Positions 44,484-51,796 of a DNA stretch of 64,000 nt are shown here, piece by piece. A program made the position numbers and the translations under genes. Where the stretch lies: the NCBI GenBank assembly GCA_039029535.1, contig JBCCFW010000012.1, positions 19,687 to 83,686 of the forward strand, in the 5' to 3' direction. Source of the DNA: JBCCFW01 sp039029535 (GTDB lineage: Bacteria > Acidobacteriota > JBCCFW01). The stretch's first letter is position 1, and every line of letters starts with the position of its first letter. The notes beneath the pieces are model-generated. The model was not told the origin of the DNA and made no database searches. It was given only the letters and a program-made list of their open reading frames with translations.

Positions 44484-46340
44484 TCACGGGCAGTTCGACA
44501 CTGCACAGCTCCCGGTCTGCCCGGGCAAGGGCGAACGGAAGCCGCTGATGATGAAGTCGTCCAGGGTGTTCCCCGGGACGAAGGTGTTGCCGTAGTCGAC
44601 GGTCAAGAACGGATCGGGCAACGTGCAGCTGGGACCTGCCGTTCCGAAGTTCGTCGTCCAGGTGTTGCAGAACGAGTCCTGCACGTCGGCGATGCTGCCC
44701 TCGTAGGCGCCGACCGTGCCCGGTGGGATCGCCGCCTGCGGCAGGAGGATGTCGTTGCCGCGGAACTCGACGCTGTGGTTGCAGAGATGCGGCCAGGTGT
44801 CGACCTGGGTGCGGACACCGCAGAGACTGCCGGACTGTGAGCCGATCGGTTGCGGGTGCTGACCGATGAGCTCGTTCTCCTTGATGATGATCGTGGAGCT
44901 CAGCGCCGTGTTGTTGCCCACCGAGTGGACGCCGATGCCGGCTCCGAGGATGGTGTTCAGCTCGACCTCGAGTCGTTCGTTGAGGAAGGGGAAGTTCTGC
45001 TCCAGGCAGCTTCCGCTGTGACCGAACAACGCGGCGAAGCGCGGCCCCAAGCCGAAGTCGATGCTGTTGCGGACGAAGGCGCCCTTCTTCGGGTTGAAGT
45101 GGACGATGTTCTCCGCATCGAGCGTGGCCGTGTCGTCGACGTGATGCGTGATGACGTTGTCCATGACCACCACGTCGGTGCTCCACATGATGATCGGTCG
45201 GGCGCACTCCTCGGTGATGCCGCCACCCATGTTGGCGCAGTTGCTGCGGTCCACGGTCAGCCCCAGCTTGCAGGGGAAGCAATCCGGCGGGTTCTCGATG
45301 TCGATGCCGTGCTCCAGCGGGAACCAGTTCTTGGCGCCGACCGTGATCTCGTTCCAGCGGTTGTCCGTGAAGGTGCAGTTGCGGACCTCGATGTCCGTGG
45401 GACGGTCGTCCGGAGCCAGCCGGCAGTCGGTGTCCGGGCTGGAGTTCGGCTCGACGTTGAAGCCGACTCCGGGACCACGACCCGCAATGCTGCCCGGGAT
45501 GGCTCCCGGTCCGCCGGTGTAGCCATTCCACGAAAAGTCGCTCCACGAGACGTCGACGTGCTTGGCGAGGATGACGGACACGCCCGCCCGTCCGTTGTTC
45601 CGCGAGCTCACTCCGAGCATCCCGATGTACTTGTCGGGGTACTCACCGCCGCCGATGTAGAAGCCGTCGGTCACGAAGTGGTGGGCGTCGACCTTGACGA
45701 AGTCGAGCTTCGTCGACCGAATGGTGGCGATGCCCATGGCCGCGCCGTCTCGAGGCATGTCCCCCGCGCCATTGGGCGACTCCGTGATGTTGCGAGCCCC
45801 GCCGTCCAGCTCGATGTTCTCGATCCGGATGTTGGTCGAGTCGTGGATGAAGAAGGGGATGACGCTGCTGTTGGTGTTGCCACAGGCCGACTCGTCCCGT
45901 CGACGGTCGAAGCCCCCGTCGATGGTGATCACCGGCTTGTCACCGTCCTGGTCCTGGCCCTGGATGAGGAGGGGGCCGGTGATGCGACGGTAGGCGATGT
46001 GGGACACGCCGCTGGCATCCGGGCCCGCGGTCGGGCCGTCGACGCAGCGGAACGGCTTGATGTTGTACTCGCCGTAGGGATAGATGAGCGTCACGTCGTC
46101 GTTGGGATGGCAGGTGTTGATGTACTCCGCGGCGAGCAAGAGCGAGCAGTAGTCGTCGCTGCCGTCGGAGGGGATGGCGCCGAAGAAGGGCTCGGTGACC
46201 GAGAACACGTACGGGGCCGTGGTGTCCAGCCCGTTCAAGGCGTTGTTGCAGGTGAAGCAGAAGTTGCAATTGCCACCGCCTCCTGATGCCAGGGCGCTCG
46301 AGGCCACCAGGCACAGGAAGAGCGTGAAGGTGAAACGCAT
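44484..46340 (-). CDS. Secreted right-handed beta-helix protein
   Basis: ATG 46340 follows GGAGGACCC and gives a signal peptide (FTFTLFLCLVASSALA); the ORF back to 46382 is not used. The mature part of the 618-residue product opens with Cys-rich GGGGNCNFCFTCNN and then has many short turns of a parallel beta-helix (NIRIENIELDGG, VDVSWSDFSWNGYTGG, DIEVRNCTFTDNRWNEI, VVVMDNVITHHVDD). This fold is typical of extracellular polysaccharide lyases and adhesins; catalytic residues cannot be assigned. It lacks the C-terminal modules found in the 24.7-32 kb secreted proteins and ends with a Cys-containing TGSCAVSNC tail. Confidence 0.85.
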   Translation of the reverse strand: MRFTFTLFLCLVASSALASGGGGNCNFCFTCNNALNGLDTTAPYVFSVTEPFFGAIPSDGSDDYCSLLLAAEYINTCHPNDDVTLIYPYGEYNIKPFRCVDGPTAGPDASGVSHIAYRRITGPLLIQGQDQDGDKPVITIDGGFDRRRDESACGNTNSSVIPFFIHDSTNIRIENIELDGGARNITESPNGAGDMPRDGAAMGIATIRSTKLDFVKVDAHHFVTDGFYIGGGEYPDKYIGMLGVSSRNNGRAGVSVILAKHVDVSWSDFSWNGYTGGPGAIPGSIAGRGPGVGFNVEPNSSPDTDCRLAPDDRPTDIEVRNCTFTDNRWNEITVGAKNWFPLEHGIDIENPPDCFPCKLGLTVDRSNCANMGGGITEECARPIIMWSTDVVVMDNVITHHVDDTATLDAENIVHFNPKKGAFVRNSIDFGLGPRFAALFGHSGSCLEQNFPFLNERLEVELNTILGAGIGVHSVGNNTALSSTIIIKENELIGQHPQPIGSQSGSLCGVRTQVDTWPHLCNHSVEFRGNDILLPQAAIPPGTVGAYEGSIADVQDSFCNTWTTNFGTAGPSCTLPDPFLTVDYGNTFVPGNTLDDFIISGFRSPLPGQTGSCAVSNCP

Positions 46341-46454
46341 GGGTCCTCCAGTTGGGTCGGTGACGGAGAACCCGCCGCGCAAGGGCGCTCGACCCGTTCA
46401 CTCCTTCATGCGCACCCGGGAGTTGGACTCCCTCACGTCATCGTGCTTTGGCGA

Positions 46455-47720
46455 TCACCGACGACACTGCGTGCGAACACCGAGCGGGTGCTCGTGCACG
46501 GCGACCTCTTCCGCAGGGCAGGGCTCTTCCTCGCTGAGCCGGCCATGGGCTCGGGCAGCCGGTGCGGCGCTCATGCCGTGCAGCAGGGTGGACAGGACGA
46601 CCGTCAGCAACACGGTCTCGAGGACGAGCTCGCTCCCGGGGAGGTGGAAGTGCTCGTGGATGAGGATGACGAAGACGACCGACGCGAGGCCGCGGGGACC
46701 GAACCAGGCGAGGAAGAGGAAGGCTCGCGGCTTGAGGCCCGTGCCCAGCAGGCTGAACGTCACCGGAAGCGCTCGGGCGATCGTGAGCATGGCGAGCGCT
46801 GCCAGCAGAGTTCGAGGGCTCCAGCCATCGACGACCACCGGCCAGAGAAGGGCTCCCAACAGGAAGAAGGTCGTGAGGGTCAGGAGCTGGCCCTGTGTCT
46901 CCACGAACTCACCGGCCTGATGCTCGCGCCCCCGAGAGCACCAGCCGAAGGTGAGGCCACCCACGAACGCCGCGAGGAAGCCGTTGCCATGCACGGTCTC
47001 GGCCAAGGCCCAGGCGCCGAGCGCCAAGGCGAGCACGACCAGTGGCGCCCAGCCCTCCTCGATCCACTCTCGACGACGCACCCAGGTCAGGGAGACGGCG
47101 CCGAGACCACCGAGCACGACACCGACGAGAGGGCCGAGCAGCAGCGCGATCGCTGCCGATCCGAGACCACTGCCATGGTCGTCACTCGTCATCATCACGG
47201 CGCTGGCCGCGAGGGCGTGGATCACGGGGACCATGAGCCCGTCGTTGAGACCGCTCTCGACGTTGAGTGCCTGACGCAAGCGCAGCGGGACCGCAGGTGA
47301 CGACACGACCGACTGTCCCAGGGCGGCGTCGGTGGGGGCGAGGATGGCGGCGAGCAGGGCGGCCGACCAGAGCCCGAGCTCCGGGAGGATCACGAGCATC
47401 AAGCCGGTCCCGAGCACGACGGTGAGTGGCAGGCCCACGAGGAGCATCCGCACCGGGAGACCGCTCTCGCGCCGGAGCGCGCCGAGATCGATGCGGGTCG
47501 CGTCGGCAAAGAGGACGAGCACCAGGGCCAGCTCGGCCAGCAGGTGAAGCCAGCTCGCCTCCAGGGAGGTCTCGAACCAGCCGAGACCACCCCGACCCAC
47601 GACGATGCCGAGAAGCAAGAAGACCATCGGCGCGGTCAGGGAGCGATCGGTCAGCCGGCGGGAGAAGAGCGCGAACAGGAACAACGCGCTCGCGAGCAGG
47701 AGAAGGTCGAGGAGGGGCAT
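46455..47720 (-). CDS. CPA-family cation/proton antiporter
   Basis: The 421-residue membrane protein has about 12 helices. The helix-5 region reads LAPTDAALGQSVV and then LNVESGLNDGLMVPV, the conserved ND-type ion site of CPA1 sodium/proton exchangers (Asn followed by Asp in SGLND). The C-terminal part has FGPRGLASVVF. A short Glu/Cys-containing tail follows. It exchanges sodium or potassium for protons across the inner membrane. The start ATG 47720 has only a weak ribosome binding site. It stands alone between two oppositely directed genes. Confidence 0.92.
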   Translation of the reverse strand: MPLLDLLLLASALFLFALFSRRLTDRSLTAPMVFLLLGIVVGRGGLGWFETSLEASWLHLLAELALVLVLFADATRIDLGALRRESGLPVRMLLVGLPLTVVLGTGLMLVILPELGLWSAALLAAILAPTDAALGQSVVSSPAVPLRLRQALNVESGLNDGLMVPVIHALAASAVMMTSDDHGSGLGSAAIALLLGPLVGVVLGGLGAVSLTWVRRREWIEEGWAPLVVLALALGAWALAETVHGNGFLAAFVGGLTFGWCSRGREHQAGEFVETQGQLLTLTTFFLLGALLWPVVVDGWSPRTLLAALAMLTIARALPVTFSLLGTGLKPRAFLFLAWFGPRGLASVVFVILIHEHFHLPGSELVLETVLLTVVLSTLLHGMSAAPAARAHGRLSEEEPCPAEEVAVHEHPLGVRTQCRR

Positions 47721-48104
47721 CGGCCGACGTCAGCCCCGTCCGCGGCCGAGAGCTCTCGTCGGCACCTGCCCGACATGACGGCTCCGGAACTGGACGGAGG
47801 GCTGACTGGCTGGGGGCTTTCGGGGGCTCATCGAGGTCCCTGTTCGAGCACGGCCGCGTCCTCGTCGTCGTGGTGCGGAGCCGGTCCATCGCGGCTTCGA
47901 TGACCGATCCCAGCGATGAGTTACGCGGCCGTGACGCGAGGCCCGTTCCGAGCATCCAAGATTGCAGTCGGTGGGGCCGTCGGCCTCACGTCGATCTCAC
48001 GAGGCCTGCGTGTGCGAACCGGATGCGAAGAACGCCTTGTTCGGAACGGCCACCAGCGTGGTCGCGCTGCCGGTAGCCTGCCGGCTCGCCCGAGGGGCTC
48101 GCTC
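47721..48104. promoter_or_regulatory. Divergent intergenic region (antiporter / AraC regulator)
   Basis: 384 bases between the antiporter start (- strand) and the AraC-type gene start (+ strand). The arms CCGTTCCGA (47943-47951) and TCGGAACGG (48041-48049) form a spaced 9-base inverted repeat, possibly a looped operator. No clear -35/-10 pair or RNA gene is seen. The + strand frame from 47916 lacks a credible start and looks unlike the conserved regulator domain. Confidence 0.25.
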
Positions 48105-49103
48105 GTGGTGAGCGGGTGCGTCGAAGACGTCTCTGTCAGCCAGGTCGTCGAGCTGCTCCATCATCTCGAGGTCCTCGGTCACGATCGCGGCGATGTCTTG
48201 GCGGAGAGCGCGATCACCTGGGACGAGAGCTGGGAGCACGACCGCCCACTCCCGGTCGAGGCGATCGAGGACCTGCTCCGTGCTGCCGAGAGGGTCTCGG
48301 GTGATCCCTTGATCGGCCTTCGACTAGGGCGTGCTTCGGGTCTCAAGGGCGTGCCCGGAACCCAGGTGAGGGCTCAGCCGGACCTCGCTCGGGGGCTCGA
48401 GCTCTTCGGCCGGGTGCGGGGCTTCGAGCGTCGTGACGAGGGGGACCTGACCTGGCTCATGGGCCCGACGGCCGGCGATTCGTCCGACGAGGCCCGGCAC
48501 CGCATCGAGGCCGAGGTCGGTCGCCTGGACCGTTACTTTCGCGATGCGTTGCCGGATTGCGAAGTCCTGTGTGAGGTGCGCTTCCCTCATGAGCCGGGCG
48601 GTCGTGAGGAGGACTACGCCGTGACCCTGGCACCCGCGCGCCTCCGCTTCCGGCAAGCCCGGCTCGAGTTGGGCGTCCAGACGGCCGCTCTCGGGTTGCC
48701 TTCACGTACGGCCGATCCGAGCCTGGCCGCGTCCCTCGCTCATGCCCTGCCCAGCCGACTGAATGCTCGAAGCTCGGGACCTTCGATGCGTGGTCAGGTC
48801 GAGAGGCTGATCGCTCGTCGCGTGTTGGCGGCGGAGATGCCGTCAGCTCGTGAGATCGCCGCGGAGCTGACGATCAGCGAGCGGAGTCTCAGAAGGGGCC
48901 TGCGGGCTGCGGGGACCTCGTTCCGCGGCCTCGTGAGTCGAGCTCAACAGACCCGGGCTCACGAGCTCCTGCGCGATCCCGGCCGAACCGTGTCGCAGGT
49001 GGCCGGGGCTCTCGGCTTCTCGGACCTCGCCGCCTTCACCAAGGCCTTCAAGCGTTGGACGGGAGTCTCGCCGACCGAGCATCGGTCGCGACCCGATGCG
49101 TGA
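48105..49103 (+). CDS. AraC-family transcriptional regulator
   Basis: The 332-residue product starting at GTG 48105 has GAGGGG upstream and gives the expected opening of the arabinose-binding-like N-terminal domain (SQVVELLHHLEVLG, then DPLIGLRLG). The C-terminal 100 residues are the double HTH of the AraC family: REIAAELTISERSLRRGLRAAG and a second HTH with VSQVAGALGFSDLAAFTKAF and KRWTGVSPTEHR. It is a DNA-binding sensor of a small molecule; the antiporter upstream or a distant target may be regulated. The longer frame back to 47916 is not used. Confidence 0.9.
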   Translation: MVSGCVEDVSVSQVVELLHHLEVLGHDRGDVLAESAITWDESWEHDRPLPVEAIEDLLRAAERVSGDPLIGLRLGRASGLKGVPGTQVRAQPDLARGLELFGRVRGFERRDEGDLTWLMGPTAGDSSDEARHRIEAEVGRLDRYFRDALPDCEVLCEVRFPHEPGGREEDYAVTLAPARLRFRQARLELGVQTAALGLPSRTADPSLAASLAHALPSRLNARSSGPSMRGQVERLIARRVLAAEMPSAREIAAELTISERSLRRGLRAAGTSFRGLVSRAQQTRAHELLRDPGRTVSQVAGALGFSDLAAFTKAFKRWTGVSPTEHRSRPDA

Positions 49104-49107
49104 CGCG

Positions 49108-49461
49108 TCAGTCGTCGTATGCGGTCCGTGCCTGGGTCACCGCGACATGGTTGCGCTCCCACCATTGAGTGAGCTGCTCGAACATGGGGAGGAGCTCGGT
49201 GGCGATGGGAGTCACGGCGTAGCGAACGCGACGCAGTCGCGACTGCGATTCGGTGCGAGTCACGAGCCCATCGCGTTCCAGTGAACGGAGCGTCTCCGTC
49301 AAGACCTTGCGACTCGTCGTCGGCATCAGCTTCGACAGCTCGTTGAAGTACTTGTCGCCATCGCTCAGGTGCAGGATGGCAATGCATCTCCATCGACCGC
49401 CGAGCATCATCAAGGCGGGATCGAGTGGGCACACGTCGACTGTCTTTCGAGAACCGAACAT
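49108..49461 (-). CDS. HxlR-type winged-helix regulator
   Basis: The 117-residue product from ATG 49461, with GAGAGGAGG upstream, is a HxlR-family winged helix: VDVCPLDPALMMLGGRWRCI start, YFNELSKLMPTTSRKVLTET recognition region, and RTESQSRLRRVRYAVTP wing. Cys near the N-terminus (VDVCPL) is the redox-sensing position in several family members. ORF sequence upstream to 49659 lacks the family pattern. A perfect inverted repeat at 49569-49586 in the divergent region is a good operator candidate. The target may be itself or the sigma factor gene. Confidence 0.9.
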   Translation of the reverse strand: MFGSRKTVDVCPLDPALMMLGGRWRCIAILHLSDGDKYFNELSKLMPTTSRKVLTETLRSLERDGLVTRTESQSRLRRVRYAVTPIATELLPMFEQLTQWWERNHVAVTQARTAYDD

Positions 49462-49837
49462 CGATCGGCCTCCTCTCCGATGAAGGGCGAGGAGCACTCT
49501 AGAGCAAGAGCGGGGTGGTCGTGGCCACGATGAGTGGCCGTCACTCTGGTCGGGCGTGCCGACGATGAGGTTACCTCCAGGTAACCCGTTGACCCGGCCG
49601 ACGACTGGAACGTAGCCTGACTCTTCGTGCTTGCGAGTGAGTGAGAAGCCCTTCGTCACGACGTCTCATCGACGTCGAAGGTCGACTGATGAGCGTGTTG
49701 CGATGGCTCACGCGAGATGGTTCGAATCAACCGAAGACGCAGGCTCTCTCATCTCGTTGCGGTGTTCGTTTCGGCCAGGACGGTGTCCGCTTCGGATCGC
49801 CCGCTGGATCCGCTGCGGGTGGCTCGTGAGTGCCGAG
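49462..49837. promoter_or_regulatory. Divergent intergenic region with candidate HxlR operator
   Basis: 376 bases between the HxlR-type gene (- strand) and the ECF sigma gene (+ strand). It contains GGTTACC-TCCA-GGTAACC at 49569-49586, a perfect 7-base inverted repeat with a 4-base spacer, and directly after it TTGACC (49589-49594) with TAGCCT (49613-49618) 18 bases on, a possible + strand promoter. The operator would then sit just upstream of the -35. No other gene is evident. Confidence 0.4.
49569..49586. promoter_or_regulatory. Perfect inverted repeat GGTTACC-N4-GGTAACC
   Basis: Arms of seven bases, spacer TCCA. The location between divergent regulator genes and the symmetric GTTAC/GTAAC half-sites suit a dimeric winged-helix repressor such as the HxlR-type protein encoded 108 bases away. 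Binding is inferred. Confidence 0.5.
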
Positions 49838-50419
49838 ATGAGCGCGGATCCGTTCGCGTCGCCTGCCTACCTGCGCTTGCTCAAGTCGGGTGATGCCGGA
49901 GCCTTCGAGCTGCTCGTTCGGCGTCACGAGGACCGACTCCTCGCCGTCGCTCGACGGCTCCTGCGTTGCGAGGACGAGGCCAGGGACTGCTTGCAGGAGG
50001 CCTTTTTGAGCGCGTTCCTCTCGGTCCATCGATTCGAGAATCGAAGCTGTCTCGGCACCTGGCTTCATCGCATCGTGGTCAACCGGGCGCTGATGACCCT
50101 GCGCTCCAGTCGCTGGCGGCACGAGTGGGCGCTCGATCCCGAGGAGTTGGAGCCCAGGCTGGCGGTCGAGCGCGAGACCCCGTTGACCTGGCTCGAGCGG
50201 AACGAGACCTGCGTGATGGTCAACGAGCAGGTGTCGTCTCTACCGACTCCGCATCGGAGGGTCCTCGTCCTTCGCGACCTCTTGGAGCACGACACCGCCG
50301 AGGCGGCCGCGTTGCTCGGGGTGTCAGCCGGGGCGCTCAAGACCCGTCTCCACCGAGCTCGGCGAGCGCTCCGTGCCTGCCTGACCGAGTCGTCGTCGCT
50401 CCCGCTGGTGTCGCTCTGA
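49838..50419 (+). CDS. ECF RNA polymerase sigma factor
   Basis: ATG 49838 (or GTG 49826, four codons earlier) starts a 193-residue sigma factor. Region 2 is clear (LLVRRHEDRLLAVARRLL, CLQEAFLSAFLSVHRFENRS, LGTWLHRIVVNRAL) and region 4 has the HTH (PHRRVLVLRDLLEHDTAEAAA, GVSAGALKTRLHRARR). It should direct polymerase to a stress or envelope regulon. No anti-sigma gene follows; the next gene encodes a secreted protein 105 bases on. Longer frames to 49631 are rejected for lack of homology. Confidence 0.93.
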   Translation: MSADPFASPAYLRLLKSGDAGAFELLVRRHEDRLLAVARRLLRCEDEARDCLQEAFLSAFLSVHRFENRSCLGTWLHRIVVNRALMTLRSSRWRHEWALDPEELEPRLAVERETPLTWLERNETCVMVNEQVSSLPTPHRRVLVLRDLLEHDTAEAAALLGVSAGALKTRLHRARRALRACLTESSSLPLVSL

Positions 50420-50524
50420 GGGCTGGCTCCCAATGGGGGCAGGCTGGACTTCCGTCGAGCATCGACCGATCCTCTCAGCAAGCACCAGCCGAGCGAACGA
50501 GCTCGACTCGCGGGAGGACCGGTC

Positions 50525-51781
50525 GTGCGACACCTCCGAGCAGCGCTCTCGATCTCCACCTTGGCCGTCGTCGTGACGGCTGCCCACGCCGGTCTTCCGC
50601 CCAGGGACTGGAGCACCGACTTCGTCTCCAGCGTTCCCTTGCCTTACTGCCAGGCCGGCGCCGGCAGCGGGATGACCCTGGTTCACGACGTCTCGGCGCC
50701 CTGGCTGGGGCTCGTCAGCCAGACCCCGGGCGACGACGACATCGTCTGGCTCGACTCGATCGACGGCCGCAACGAGCTCGGACGCTGCTGTGCCTGGCGA
50801 CCCAGCGCGACCTTGCCCGTCCTGCAGTCGATGACCGTGGACGAAGGCGTGGGCTGCGCGGGCATGCCGAGCTTCTTCGTCGGCGGCAACGGCACCTACG
50901 TCGACGGCCGCATCCTCGAGATGCCGCTCTTCGTGGGCAACTCACGCAGCGACAGTCGTTGCGAGTGTGGTGACACGGGAGACGACGAGCTGGCCTGCTC
51001 CTCGATGGACTACTGCAGCTCGATCCGACGCTTCGGCTTCGCGGGCATGCCGGGCGACGACGGCGCGGATGGCCTCGCGGTGCTCCGACCCGACCCTCGC
51101 GGCCCCGCGATCCTGGCGGTGGCGGTGCTGCGTCAGATCTTCTTCGTCGATCCCAGCTCACCGAGTTGTGCGGCCGAGACTGTCGACGTGCTGGGACAGT
51201 GCTCCAACCTGGACAATCTCGATGGCGATCGCATTCTCATCGGAGGCCTGGCCTGGGCCGGAGGGCACGAGCTGCTCGCCTCCGATCACAACCGTCAGCT
51301 CGTCTACCGCCTCGACGTCGAGGACTACGCCTGCACCGTCATCGAGCAGGTCGCGATCCCTGGTCCGACCCGGGCCATCGCCTTCGATCGCGACCGACGT
51401 CAGCTCCACGTCCTCGATACCGCCAACTCCGTGATCCACTCGACCGCCGAGTACACGTCGATGGTCCCGGACCCCAACGCCGTCGGCAACGCGCTGCGGG
51501 TTCGGCGACTCGGCAGCTCTCTCGACGACCCCGTCGAGATCGAGCTCGACTGGACGCTCGATGCGGGGGCACCCCGACCCGGCGACGTGGGCTACGAGGT
51601 TCTCCGTGGTGTCGACCCCGCCTCGCTCGAGCCCATGACCGAGACCACCGGGATGCGGGATCCGATTCTCCCCGAGATGCTGGACGCTCCTCCTACTGGA
51701 GCGTCGCTGGTCTGCTATCGCGTGCGAGCCGTCGACGACTGCGGTCGCATGAGTGACGAGGGGGACCCAGGCGGGAAGTGA
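50525..51781 (+). CDS. Secreted propeller-like protein of unknown function
   Basis: GTG 50525 follows GGGAGGACC. The 418-residue protein has a signal peptide (ISTLAVVVTAAHA). The body has repeated beta-propeller-like strands (GGLAWAGGHELLASDHNRQL, TRAIAFDRDRRQLHVLDTAN, DGLAVLRPDPRGPAILAVA) and several Cys pairs, and the end is a fibronectin-III-like segment (VGYEVLRGVD, SLVCYRVRAVDDCG). No catalytic site is seen. It is likely a periplasmic or surface protein, perhaps controlled by the sigma factor just upstream, but this is only proximity. Confidence 0.8.
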   Translation: MRHLRAALSISTLAVVVTAAHAGLPPRDWSTDFVSSVPLPYCQAGAGSGMTLVHDVSAPWLGLVSQTPGDDDIVWLDSIDGRNELGRCCAWRPSATLPVLQSMTVDEGVGCAGMPSFFVGGNGTYVDGRILEMPLFVGNSRSDSRCECGDTGDDELACSSMDYCSSIRRFGFAGMPGDDGADGLAVLRPDPRGPAILAVAVLRQIFFVDPSSPSCAAETVDVLGQCSNLDNLDGDRILIGGLAWAGGHELLASDHNRQLVYRLDVEDYACTVIEQVAIPGPTRAIAFDRDRRQLHVLDTANSVIHSTAEYTSMVPDPNAVGNALRVRRLGSSLDDPVEIELDWTLDAGAPRPGDVGYEVLRGVDPASLEPMTETTGMRDPILPEMLDAPPTGASLVCYRVRAVDDCGRMSDEGDPGGK

Positions 51782-51796
51782 CGTCGGGCGAGAGCC

